Assembly: GCA_029213075.1 (NCBI GenBank)
Contig: JARGPO010000044.1
Coordinates: forward strand, 1-50,000
Direction: 5' to 3'
Source of the DNA: Legionellaceae bacterium
GTDB taxonomy: Bacteria; Pseudomonadota; Gammaproteobacteria; Legionellales; Legionellaceae
DNA: 50,000 nucleotides
Within the stretch, counting starts at the first letter, position 1; every line of letters begins with the position of its first letter. Made by a program: the position numbers and the translations under genes. The notes under the pieces were generated by a model. That model was not told where the DNA came from and ran no database searches. It was given only the letters and a program-made list of their open reading frames with translations. This document shows positions 10,251 through 18,197 of the stretch, piece by piece.

Positions 10251-10352
10251 TTGTTGTTGTGGTTTTGGTATTTACAGGATCTATGATGGCAGAAATTGGG
10301 GGGAGTATATCTTTATATATTCCTAGGGTTTATTTTAACTGAGTTTATTAAC

Positions 10353-12029
10353 ATGTCTGAGTGTTTTAAAGAATTATTTGAAAAGAGTATTCAAGGGGCC
10401 CAATTTTATCCTGGAGCCATTATTTCCGCTGAAGTTATTGGTATTGATGACGATTTCGTCACCTTAAATGCCGGTTTGAAATCCGAAGGGATTGTTGCTA
10501 TTGAAGAGTTTTATGATAAAAATGGCGACTTGGAAATTAATTTAGGTGATAAAGTTGAAGTTGCACTTGACTCTGTAGAAGACGGTCACGGTGAAACGTT
10601 ACTTTCAAGAGAAAAGGCTAAGCGTCAAGAATCATGGCGTAAACTTTCTAAGTCTCATGAAAATAATGAAACTGTTATTGGTCTAATTTCCGGAAAAGTA
10701 AAAGGTGGTTTTACTGTCGAAATCGGCACTATCCGCGCATTCCTTCCTGGATCATTGGTTGATGTAAGACCAGTTCGCGATCCATCATATCTTGAAGGAA
10801 AAGAATTAGAATTTAAAGTTATCAAGATGGATATCAAGCGCAACAATATTGTTGTATCTCGTCGAGCCGTTGTTGAAGAAGAAAGTAGTGCTGATAGACA
10901 AGCATTATTAGATTCATTGCATGATGGTCAAGAGCTTGATGGTGTAGTTAAAAATCTTACTGATTATGGTGCGTTTATCGATCTTGGTGGTATTGATGGC
11001 TTACTACATATTACAGATATCTCATGGAAACGTGTTAAGCATCCAAGTGAATTATTAACAGTTGGTATGGATGTTAAAGTTAAAGTGTTGAGCTTTGATA
11101 GTGAGCGCAACCGTGTTTCTCTAGGTATGAAGCAGCTTGGCAATGATCCTTGGGTTGATTTAGTCGATCGTTACCCATTGAGCAAGCGTATAGAAGGTAA
11201 GGTAACAAATATTACTGATTACGGTTGTTTTGTAGAAATTGAAGAAGGCGTTGAAGGTTTAGTTCATATGTCAGAAATGGATTGGACTAACAAAAATGTT
11301 CATCCAAGTAAAGTTGTGAGCTTAGGTGATGTTGTTCCTGTTATCGTATTAGAAATTGATGCTGAGCGTCGTAGAATTTCCCTAGGTATGAAGCAGTGTG
11401 TTGGCAACCCATGGCAAAACTTCTCCCAAGATCATAACAAAGGCGAAAAAGTTAGCGGTAAAATTCGCTCTATTACCGACTTTGGTATATTCATTGGGTT
11501 AGACGGTGAAATTGATGGTCTAGTTCATTTATCTGATATTTCTTGGACAGTTCCTGGTGAAGAAGCTGTTAAGCAATACAAAAAAGGTCAAGATTTAGAA
11601 GCTGTTATCTTGGCAATTGATGCTGAGCGTGAGAGAATTTCATTAGGTCTAAAACAACTAGATGGCGATAACTTTACAAGTTACACTGAACAACATGCAA
11701 AAGGCGAAGTTGTTAAGGGTACTGTTGTAGCAGTTGATGCTAAGATGGTTACAGTTGAATTGTCTGAAGATGTAATTGGAACAATTCGTGCAAATGATTT
11801 ATCAGATGAAAAAGTTACTGATGCAACAACTATTATCAATGAAGGTGATGAGGTTGAAGCAAAAATCATGAGCATAGATAAAAAGAATCGCACTGTATCT
11901 TTATCTGTAAAAGCTAAAGATGCTCAAGAACAAGCTGATGCTATTAAGAAGTACTCTAAAACTTCTGAAGTATCTGCCACTCTTGGTGATTTATTGAAAG
12001 AAAAAATGGGCAATAAGGATAGTGAATAG
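10353..12029 (+). CDS. rpsA: 30S ribosomal protein S1
   Basis: Ribosomal protein S1 recruits structured mRNAs to the 30S subunit. I place the start at the ATG at 10353, giving 558 residues beginning [12 protein letters not shown], which is the normal S1 start and length; an in-frame start at 10296 would add 19 unusual residues. Six S1 OB-fold repeats are visible, with repeated signatures such as [39 protein letters not shown] and [20 protein letters not shown]. Each is followed by an RISLGMKQ- or [12 protein letters not shown] strand. There is no strong Shine-Dalgarno sequence before the ATG, as is typical for rpsA. ihfB, which often follows, is absent; a strong stem-loop and lapA come next. 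Confidence 0.97.
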   Translation: MSECFKELFEKSIQGAQFYPGAIISAEVIGIDDDFVTLNAGLKSEGIVAIEEFYDKNGDLEINLGDKVEVALDSVEDGHGETLLSREKAKRQESWRKLSKSHENNETVIGLISGKVKGGFTVEIGTIRAFLPGSLVDVRPVRDPSYLEGKELEFKVIKMDIKRNNIVVSRRAVVEEESSADRQALLDSLHDGQELDGVVKNLTDYGAFIDLGGIDGLLHITDISWKRVKHPSELLTVGMDVKVKVLSFDSERNRVSLGMKQLGNDPWVDLVDRYPLSKRIEGKVTNITDYGCFVEIEEGVEGLVHMSEMDWTNKNVHPSKVVSLGDVVPVIVLEIDAERRRISLGMKQCVGNPWQNFSQDHNKGEKVSGKIRSITDFGIFIGLDGEIDGLVHLSDISWTVPGEEAVKQYKKGQDLEAVILAIDAERERISLGLKQLDGDNFTSYTEQHAKGEVVKGTVVAVDAKMVTVELSEDVIGTIRANDLSDEKVTDATTIINEGDEVEAKIMSIDKKNRTVSLSVKAKDAQEQADAIKKYSKTSEVSATLGDLLKEKMGNKDSE

Positions 12030-12049
12030 CTGATTTAACTTTCTGAACT

Positions 12050-12083
12050 TGTGAAGAAGCAGCACCAAAACTGCTTCTTCACA
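12050..12083 (+). terminator. Strong stem-loop after rpsA
   Basis: TGTGAAGAAGCAG (12050-12062) and CTGCTTCTTCACA (12071-12083) form a perfect 13-bp stem with an 8-base loop, 20 bases after the rpsA stop codon. The base following is G and only a short GTTTAT stretch comes after it, so it is not a canonical T-run terminator. It probably protects the 3' end or attenuates transcription between rpsA and lapAB. Confidence 0.65.
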
Positions 12084-12189
12084 GTTTATACTGAGGTATA
12101 CTGCCTCAAGTATAAAAGAAGTATGCGATTTTATTGTCTTTAAGTTATGGTAAACATAGCATTTGCAGACGTAAATACAGGACATATAT

Positions 12190-12489
12190 ATGCGCATTTT
12201 CATTATTATTTTCTACCTAATACTTATTCTACTCGGTATAAGTTTTGCAGCGTTAAACGCAACTCAAGTTCAAGTCAATTTTTATTTTACCACCTTAAAT
12301 ATGCCGGTTTCTGTATTGGTTATAATTATGCTGGGTGTAGGTGTAGTTATAGGTGCTATCTTGTTTTTATCTAGATATTGGCGCTTAAAATCTGTTAATC
12401 GTAAAATTAAAAATCAGTTGAAATGGACTGAGCGAGAGATAAAGAACTTACGAACTCTCCCTATACGAAATGAAGATAGTACATTCTAG
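12190..12489 (+). CDS. lapA: Lipopolysaccharide assembly protein A (LapA, DUF1049)
   Basis: A small inner-membrane protein of 99 residues with two hydrophobic segments (about 3-22 and 40-62) separated by the NATQVQVNFYF loop. It ends in a basic, charged cytoplasmic helix (about 66-90). In E. coli, LapA works with LapB to couple lipopolysaccharide synthesis and transport and to control LpxC turnover. It lies 15 bases upstream of lapB, the normal pairing. In many relatives the order is rpsA-ihfB-lapA-lapB; here ihfB is missing from the interval. The ATG follows an AGGA element. Confidence 0.9.
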   Translation: MRIFIIIFYLILILLGISFAALNATQVQVNFYFTTLNMPVSVLVIIMLGVGVVIGAILFLSRYWRLKSVNRKIKNQLKWTEREIKNLRTLPIRNEDSTF

Positions 12490-12504
12490 GAAATTTAAAT
12501 ACCG

Positions 12505-13674
12505 ATGATAAATTTATGGCCTCTTTTATTACCTGCTGCAGCTTGGTCTGGCTGGGTATTAGCAAAGCGTAGACAACTGGATGTTTCTCAGGATTCAGCC
12601 AATCATTTGTCTCGTGAATATGTGGTTGGATTAAATTACCTACTAAACGAGCAACCAGATAAAGCAGTAGATGTCTTTATTAAACTATTAGAGGTAGATA
12701 GCGATACGGTCGAGACTCATCTTGCTTTGGGAAGTTTATTTCGACGCAGAGGGGAAGTTGATAGGGCTATTCGAATACATCAAAACTTGATTGCCAGACC
12801 GCAATTGAGCCTGTTTCAGCGTAAAGAATCATTAATGGCTCTTGGTCAAGATTATATGAGCGCGGGTTTTGTTGATAGAGCCGAACGTATCTTTCTAGAG
12901 GTAGTCGACTTAGCCGGAGGCGTAGAAGTAAGTAGCCTACGAGGCTTACTGACAATTTATCAGCAGGAAAAGGACTGGGACAAAGCACTCGATATTATTA
13001 AGAAAATAGAAGCCTCAACAGGTACAAGCATGCAATCACAAATAGCTCACTACTATTGTGAAATAGCTCTTCACTGCCTGAAAAACAATATTCAAGATAA
13101 AGCTTATCAATCAATTAAACAGGCTCTTGCAGCAGATAAAAAATCAGTTCGGGCAAGTTTAATGTTAGCAAGTTTTGAGATGCAAAATAGTCGTTATAAG
13201 CAAGCAATTAAAGCCTTAAAAAAAGTACCTGAACAAGATGCCGAGTTTTTAAATGAAATTATTGAGCCTTTAGTCTTTTGTCATCGAGAGCTAGACATCA
13301 TGGATGAATGTATTGATTATCTAGAGCAAAAACTACCAAATCATCCTCGTGCTTCACTAATTTTTGTTATCGGTGATTATCTAAGTAGAGAGAAAGGAGT
13401 GGATTTTGCTATAGATTTTGTGTCTAGTCATTTAGGCAAGCATCCATCTATTCGAGGTCTGAATCGACTTATACATTGGCATGTTGAGTCATCACATGGC
13501 AAAGTAAAAGATAAATTACAAATGTTATACGCTATTACTAGTAAGTTTTTAGAAAACAAGCCTGTATATAGATGCGGTAACTGTGGTTTTGGAGGTCACT
13601 TATTGCACTGGCACTGTCCTAGCTGTAAAGAGTGGGGTAGAACTAAACCAATTCATGGTTTAGAAGGGGACTAA
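12505..13674 (+). CDS. lapB: Lipopolysaccharide assembly protein B (LapB/YciM), TPR and rubredoxin-type domain
   Basis: Adapter protein that delivers LpxC to FtsH proteolysis and organises lipopolysaccharide synthesis at the inner membrane. It has 389 residues. There is a short N-terminal hydrophobic anchor (about 3-20), then a series of tetratricopeptide repeats (for example YVVGLNYLLNEQPDKAVDVF and ETHLALGSLFRRRGEVDRAI) to about residue 340. The C-terminal rubredoxin-like metal site follows, with Cys-x2-Cys pairs in YRCGNCGFGG and WHCPSCKEWG. All four cysteines are present. It sits between lapA and pyrF, a conserved order. Confidence 0.95.
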   Translation: MINLWPLLLPAAAWSGWVLAKRRQLDVSQDSANHLSREYVVGLNYLLNEQPDKAVDVFIKLLEVDSDTVETHLALGSLFRRRGEVDRAIRIHQNLIARPQLSLFQRKESLMALGQDYMSAGFVDRAERIFLEVVDLAGGVEVSSLRGLLTIYQQEKDWDKALDIIKKIEASTGTSMQSQIAHYYCEIALHCLKNNIQDKAYQSIKQALAADKKSVRASLMLASFEMQNSRYKQAIKALKKVPEQDAEFLNEIIEPLVFCHRELDIMDECIDYLEQKLPNHPRASLIFVIGDYLSREKGVDFAIDFVSSHLGKHPSIRGLNRLIHWHVESSHGKVKDKLQMLYAITSKFLENKPVYRCGNCGFGGHLLHWHCPSCKEWGRTKPIHGLEGD

Positions 13675-13684
13675 CGGTTTATTT

Positions 13685-14374
13685 ATGAAGTATAAGTTAA
13701 TAATAGCTCTAGATTTTGATAACGAAAAACAAGCACTCAGTCTTGTTGAAAAGTTAAGTCCAGATATTTGTGCATTGAAAGTCGGCAGCGAAATGTACAC
13801 TAGACTTGGTCCAAGTTTTGTCCGAGCATTAGTCAATAGGAAATTTAAAGTCTTTCTAGATTTAAAATTTCACGATATACCAACTACTGTCGCTCGCTCA
13901 TGCGCTGTTGCATCCGAGCTTGGTATTTGGATGGTTAATATCCATGCCTCTGGTGGTTTAGCAATGATGGAGGCTGCTAGAGGAGCCGTAGATCAATTTG
14001 GTGATGATAAGCCACTGCTTATAGCTGTTAGTGTTCTAACTAGCATGAAAAGTGAAGATTTACGTGCGCAAGGAATAACAAAAACCCTAGAAGAACACGT
14101 CTGTTATTTATCAAGACTTGCTTTTGAGGCAAACCTTGATGGGATGGTGTCATCAGCCTTGGAGGTGCCATTAATTAAAAAAGCTTGTGGTGCTACGTTT
14201 CTTACGGTCACTCCAGGAATTAGGTTGCCAAAACACAATCTAAATGATCAAAGTCGTGTCATAACACCTAAGCAAGCACTTGCTTTAGGTAGTGATTATT
14301 TAGTAGTTGGACGACCGGTTACTCAGGCGGAAGATCCTATGCTGGCTATTACAGAGCTTTTTGCAGATGTTTGA
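13685..14374 (+). CDS. pyrF: Orotidine 5'-phosphate decarboxylase
   Basis: Final step of UMP synthesis: decarboxylates OMP. It has 229 residues, the usual length. The start IIALDFDNEKQA supplies the first active-site Asp, and the class signature DLKFHDIPTTVA carries the Asp-Lys-x-x-Asp catalytic network. The phosphate-binding end is intact, with TPGIR and the LGSDYLVVGRPVTQAEDP stretch. The gene starts 10 bases after lapB and its end overlaps the next gene by 8 bases. pyrB and carA of the same pathway are elsewhere in this window. Confidence 0.97.
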   Translation: MKYKLIIALDFDNEKQALSLVEKLSPDICALKVGSEMYTRLGPSFVRALVNRKFKVFLDLKFHDIPTTVARSCAVASELGIWMVNIHASGGLAMMEAARGAVDQFGDDKPLLIAVSVLTSMKSEDLRAQGITKTLEEHVCYLSRLAFEANLDGMVSSALEVPLIKKACGATFLTVTPGIRLPKHNLNDQSRVITPKQALALGSDYLVVGRPVTQAEDPMLAITELFADV

Positions 14375-14882
14375 TTTATCTATACTAGCAGGTATTAGTA
14401 AGCCGAAGAAAATACAACCAAAGAATATGAGCGATTCTCATAGGGAGTATCTATACCATTTAGGAATAGATGTATGGTGTATTCGAGATGATAATCAGTT
14501 TAAAAAACCGTTATTGTTAATTGATAGTTCTACTGATTTGGGTGGATTGTCCAATCGCGAAAACCTACTGTTAGGCGCAATGTTAAGTAGTATTGGTTTA
14601 TCAATGGAAGATATTGTATTAAAAATAATTACCGAACAAGATCTTAATGAGGATCAGCTAATCGATAATAGAATTTTGAGCCGGTCATCATTGATAGTGA
14701 CGATGGGTTATTCTGTAGGTGACTGGCTTAAGAAAAAATGTGGGTTTATTGACAATAAATATATTTATCATGACCTTCCAGTGTTTTTCGTTTCTCACCC
14801 TAATTACTTGTTAAGTAACTCTGCTGATAAGAAGAGGTCTTATTTTGAATTAGTTAAAATCAGAGAAATTTCAGGTAGCTAG
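14367..14882 (+). CDS. Putative DNA polymerase III psi subunit (HolD-like)
   Basis: 171 residues if started at the ATG at 14367, which overlaps the pyrF end by 8 bases; a longer frame reaches 14307 but would overlap pyrF by 68 bases. Residues 22-36 (SHREYLYHLGIDVWC) resemble the HolD N-terminal helix pattern with LGI and Trp. The C-terminal part, FFVSHPNYLLSNSADKK, resembles the 'HP-x-x-LL-x-N-P/A-x-x-K' ending of HolD and related uracil-glycosylase-fold proteins. HolD joins the clamp-loader to the chi subunit and SSB. The family is very divergent, so this rests on short motifs and length only; it could be an unrelated hypothetical protein. Confidence 0.5.
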   Translation: MFDLSILAGISKPKKIQPKNMSDSHREYLYHLGIDVWCIRDDNQFKKPLLLIDSSTDLGGLSNRENLLLGAMLSSIGLSMEDIVLKIITEQDLNEDQLIDNRILSRSSLIVTMGYSVGDWLKKKCGFIDNKYIYHDLPVFFVSHPNYLLSNSADKKRSYFELVKIREISGS

Positions 14883-15069
14883 TCTTGCTCAGTTTGATTT
14901 GTGATTTTAAGACAATGTAAAACAGGCCAAGACCCAACCTAAAAGTTTATCAGTCTAAGGGTTATAGAGTCTAATTTTGATGATCTTACCCGTGCGATGT
15001 AAAAAATTGATTGTTGCATTTTGGAAACAGGATTATACTTCCTGTTCTTTAATTAAATTTGTTATTAAT

Positions 15070-15912
15070 ATGCAAAGACAAGATAGTCTTCAACGTTTTT
15101 TATTCGAACATGCGAGTATTCGCGGGGAAATTATACATCTAGATAATACTTATAAAACAATAATTGAGCAGCGCCCCTATCCTCTGCCTGTTCGGAAGCT
15201 ACTTGGCGAGGCCATTTTATCATGTGTTTTGTTTGCCGGCAGTATTAAGTTCGAAGGCGAGATTGGCTTGCAGTTTCATGGCGATGAACGTCTACCGCTA
15301 TTAATTGTTCAATGTAATCATAATTTAGAAGTTAGAGCTGTTGCTAAGTTTCACCCAGATCTAACTGTTGATTATAATTCTGCATTCCTAGATGGTAAAA
15401 TGGTATTTAATATTAATCAAAAAAATCAAACGCAAACATACCAAAGTATAGTTCCTATTAAGTCGACATCGATGGCTGATAACTTAATGCAGTATTTTAG
15501 CCAGTCAGAGCAATTATCAACGCAAGTATTCTTGGCCATAGATAATGAGCATGCAGCAGGAATACTCTTACAGTTAATGCCAGGTCAAAATACTGAGCAG
15601 AGAGAAAACTTTTGGGAATATGCAGTACAAATTGGACAGACTATCACAGAGCATGAACTGTTGACCCTTGAAAACACAGAAGTCCTGCACCGCTTATATC
15701 ATGAAACTGAGCTTAGAATATTTGACTCACGTCCAGTTAAATTTGCTTGTACTTGTGACATAGGGAAAATGAAGAGTGTACTAGCAACGATAGGTGAAAA
15801 GGGGGTCCAAGAGTTATTAAAAGAAAATGGTTGTGTAGAAATATTTTGTGACTTTTGCAATCAACGTTATGCATTTGACGAAATAGATGTGACATTGCTG
15901 TTTAAAGACTAA
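15070..15912 (+). CDS. hslO: Redox-regulated chaperone Hsp33
   Basis: A holdase chaperone that is switched on by oxidation of its zinc-binding cysteines and protects proteins during oxidative and heat stress. I start it at the ATG at 15070 (280 residues, MQRQDSLQRFLFEH), which matches the family N-terminus; upstream in-frame starts add an unrelated 31 residues. The four zinc-ligand cysteines are present near the C-terminus as ACTCD and FCDFC. The domain and linker length look normal. It stands alone; no sigma-32 promoter like those of grpE and dnaK was found upstream. Confidence 0.96.
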   Translation: MQRQDSLQRFLFEHASIRGEIIHLDNTYKTIIEQRPYPLPVRKLLGEAILSCVLFAGSIKFEGEIGLQFHGDERLPLLIVQCNHNLEVRAVAKFHPDLTVDYNSAFLDGKMVFNINQKNQTQTYQSIVPIKSTSMADNLMQYFSQSEQLSTQVFLAIDNEHAAGILLQLMPGQNTEQRENFWEYAVQIGQTITEHELLTLENTEVLHRLYHETELRIFDSRPVKFACTCDIGKMKSVLATIGEKGVQELLKENGCVEIFCDFCNQRYAFDEIDVTLLFKD

Positions 15913-15939
15913 CAATTTAGATGTTTGAGTTATATTGTC

Positions 15940-16498
15940 ATGGAAAGTTTCGAAAATCCTTCTTTGAAGAGTCTTAATAAACTCAAAGCTCGGAATTTCT
16001 CGTTCGTTATGGGCTCTTATTGATGTTGATTCTTCTTATGGAGCTCTTTTCGAAGAAGCTAAAATGAAAATGTATCTAATCAATCTAATCAACCTTATCT
16101 GGCACTAGGTCAAATTCTTCAATATTTTAATAAGTCTGGGTTTGATTTTAAATTTGATCAGGACGACAATTACGTTATGAGTTACAGTGTGTGTAGGGAT
16201 GACTGGCTCGTGGTTTTTTTAATCATTCACTGCATAGTCTGTATCAGGTTATGAGTTTAGATCAAGAGGTATTTAAACGATATAATAAGTATGTACATTC
16301 TGTAATTACTACATTAACCTTAATCCTCAGATATCAAGAGACTCAGTTGCGTTTAATAATATTTATAGAAAATCGACGGTTTCTTCAAATTTAATTAAGA
16401 TGAGTATATTTGGTGAAACTCAGGATATATCTGAGAATAAGGTGTTGGATACAAGTTTTGATGATTTAAAGTTAGCTTCGAAACTAGATATGCCCTAA
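15940..16498 (+). pseudogene. Frameshifted remnant of an unidentified gene
   Basis: The 649-base gap between hslO and the next gene has the codon texture of a gene broken by frameshifts. Reading from an ATG at 15940, the coding signal passes through four frame changes. The segments begin MESFENPSLKSLNKLKARN, then ALIDVDSSYGALFEEAKMK (frame +1), NQPYLALGQILQYFNKSGF (back to the first frame), FNHSLHSLYQVMSLDQEVF (third frame, after a run of seven T at 16214-16220) and a last segment ending KLASKLDMP at a stop at 16496-16498. Together they would give about 180 residues. I do not recognise the family; loss of an effector or other accessory gene is plausible. Confidence 0.6.
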
Positions 16499-16561
16499 TT
16501 AATTAAATTGTATGGTTAAGACGTTATGGTTTACAATTAAGAACCCAGACGATTCATTATA

Positions 16562-17077
16562 ATGGAATTAATGCTTCATCTTAATATAAATAAACCTAAT
16601 TATATTTCAGGTATAAGTCTATTAGAGCTTTTGGTATGTCTAACTATAATTAGTGTGGTGACGATTTATTCTAATTCCCTTATAAGTTATTTATATCAAA
16701 AAAATCAAATATTTGTGATTGAATCTGAAATTAAGTCGGCAATAAGGTTTTCAAGGCTTGAAGCTATTATACGAAATGAGAAGCTAATCTTATCAAGTAT
16801 AGATGATGAAGGTTGGTCATTGGGAATGAAATTATATTCTGTAAAAACAAACACTCGCCATCAAAACGTAAATGATAATCTGATTCGTGAATGGAGATGG
16901 GTAAGCAGAGGTAATACTGTTACATGGAGTGGGTTTCAATCGAAGAAGAACTTGCTTTTTATGCCTGATATAAACAAAAGCGTTATAAACGGAACTTTCT
17001 CTATTGACTCAGGTAGTAGTAAGGGGATTTTTTTGGTGGTAAATCGGATAGGAAGGGTTTACTCAAAAAACAAATAA
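16562..17077 (+). CDS. Type IV pilin-like protein, FimT/GspH family pseudopilin
   Basis: 171 residues with a prepilin-type N-terminus: a short basic leader and then SGISLLELLVCLTIISVV at about residues 17-34. It has the processing Gly, the Glu at mature position 5, and a single hydrophobic helix. The rest is a globular pseudopilin domain (GspH/FimT-like, with an RFSRLEAI helix after the membrane segment). Such minor pseudopilins prime assembly of type IV pili or type II secretion pseudopili, or bind DNA during uptake. It is alone here, with no other pil or gsp genes nearby, which is common for FimT. The ATG at 16562 gives a leader of about 17 residues, rather long for a prepilin. Confidence 0.75.
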   Translation: MELMLHLNINKPNYISGISLLELLVCLTIISVVTIYSNSLISYLYQKNQIFVIESEIKSAIRFSRLEAIIRNEKLILSSIDDEGWSLGMKLYSVKTNTRHQNVNDNLIREWRWVSRGNTVTWSGFQSKKNLLFMPDINKSVINGTFSIDSGSSKGIFLVVNRIGRVYSKNK

Positions 17078-17126
17078 AAAAAGCAGCTACGAAAATACAA
17101 TAAATTGTATCCCGAAACTGCTTTTT
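17076..17126. terminator. Bidirectional terminator between the pseudopilin gene and csp
   Basis: AAAAAAGCAG (about 17078-17085) pairs with CTGCTTTTT (17119-17126) on either side of a roughly 30-base loop that itself contains ATACAAT/ATTGTAT. A-rich on one side and T-rich on the other, it can stop transcription of the converging genes from both directions. Confidence 0.65.
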
Positions 17127-17144
17127 AAGCTTACGAAGTAAAAA

Positions 17145-17351
17145 TTAAACCACTTCAACTTCTTCAGCTTGAGGACCTTTCTGACCTTGACCAGGCTTAA
17201 ACATAACAGCTGCGCCTTCAGTCAATGTTTTGAAACCACTGCCCATAATTGCACTGAAATGAACAAAGTAATCTTTGCCATTGCTTTCGATGAAACCAAA
17301 GCCTTTGCTTTCGTTAAACCACTTTACTGTACCACGAACTTTATCTGACAT
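17145..17351 (-). CDS. Cold-shock domain protein
   Basis: A 68-residue single OB-fold protein. RNP1 is seen as KGFGFIES and RNP2 as DYFVHFSAI, preceded by the family start [12 protein letters not shown]. It acts as an RNA chaperone or antiterminator and binds single-stranded nucleic acids. It ends in EVEVV after the [12 protein letters not shown] stretch typical of CspA-type proteins. It converges on the pseudopilin gene across a shared terminator. A second cold-shock gene lies at 37768-38001. Which Csp paralogue it is cannot be told from sequence alone. Confidence 0.95.
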   Translation of the reverse strand: MSDKVRGTVKWFNESKGFGFIESNGKDYFVHFSAIMGSGFKTLTEGAAVMFKPGQGQKGPQAEEVEVV

Positions 17352-17446
17352 TTCTTTATATCCTAATTAACTGGAAAAACATTCTAACATTTAAAAATCA
17401 ATATTCCAATGCTTTTTGAAAATTTGTTGATAAACAAAATACATCT

Positions 17447-17474
17447 CTTGAAATTTGATAATTAATCCCCACAT
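17447..17474 (+). promoter_or_regulatory. Sigma-32 heat-shock promoter of grpE
   Basis: CTTGAAA (17447-17453), a 13-base spacer, then CCCCACAT (17467-17474). This matches the sigma-32 (RpoH) consensus CTTGAAA-N13/14-CCCCAT almost perfectly and lies 38 bases before the grpE start. Confidence 0.85.
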
Positions 17475-17511
17475 ACAAATCCAAGAATAGTTTATTTTGG
17501 GAGGATAGCAA

Positions 17512-18117
17512 GTGAGTGAAAAAACAAACAAAGATTGGAAAAAATTTAAAGAAGAAAATTTCAGTAATGAAGAGGAAGTTCAAAATGAATCAGAGGCACT
17601 AATTGATGAGGATGTTGCTGATTTTGAAGAAACAATCCCTAGTTTAGAATTTCCTGCTATAGCTGAACTAGAAGAGAAGCTCACTTTATCTGAGCAAAAA
17701 GCCCATGAAAACTGGGAAAAAGCAACAAGAGCAGTAGCTGAGCTTGAAAATGTACGCCGGCGTTCAGAGCGTGAAGTGACTAATGCACATAAATATGGAC
17801 TTGAAAAAATCATAGACGGATTGCTACCTGTTATTGATAGTTTAGAGCAAGCCCTACAACTAGCGGATAAAGATGAAAATGCTAGCATGCATGAAGGTCT
17901 TTCTTTAACAATGAAACTATTTTTGGATGTGCTTACTAAATATAAAGTAGAGCAAGTGGACCCAATTGGTGAAATATTTAACCCAGAACTTCATGAAGCG
18001 ATGTCAATGCAAGAATCGCCAGATGCAAAAGCAAATACTATATTAGTAGTGTTCCAGAAGGGTTATAAGTTAAATGAGCGAGTCATTCGACCAGCTAGAG
18101 TTATAGTTGCAAAATAA
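17512..18117 (+). CDS. grpE: Nucleotide exchange factor GrpE
   Basis: Releases ADP from DnaK during the chaperone cycle. 201 residues starting at a GTG that is preceded by a good GGGAGG site. A long acidic N-terminal tail (to about residue 50) is followed by the dimerising helix (about 57-110, with LENVRRRSEREV) and the beta-wing domain (about 140-200, with VDPIGEIFNPELHEAMS and VFQKGYKLNERVIRPARV). It heads the grpE-dnaK-dnaJ heat-shock cluster and has its own sigma-32 promoter directly upstream. A second one precedes dnaK, so the two can be expressed separately. Confidence 0.97.
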   Translation: MSEKTNKDWKKFKEENFSNEEEVQNESEALIDEDVADFEETIPSLEFPAIAELEEKLTLSEQKAHENWEKATRAVAELENVRRRSEREVTNAHKYGLEKIIDGLLPVIDSLEQALQLADKDENASMHEGLSLTMKLFLDVLTKYKVEQVDPIGEIFNPELHEAMSMQESPDAKANTILVVFQKGYKLNERVIRPARVIVAK

Positions 18118-18133
18118 AAAAATATTACATTGA

Positions 18134-18159
18134 CTTGAAATATATATTTTGTTCCCCAT
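18134..18159 (+). promoter_or_regulatory. Sigma-32 heat-shock promoter of dnaK
   Basis: CTTGAAA (18134-18140), a 13-base spacer, then CCCCAT (18154-18159). It has the same architecture and spacing as the grpE promoter and lies 38 bases before the dnaK start. Two near-identical RpoH promoters in one cluster support heat-shock control of both genes. Confidence 0.88.
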
Positions 18160-18197
18160 ATGAGTATATATCTACAGACTAAATTGGAGTGAGAAAA

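Noticed and set aside
14307..14366. Longer start for the HolD-like gene
   Set aside because: It would overlap pyrF by 68 bases; the ATG at 14367 gives a simple 8-base overlap and a fitting length.
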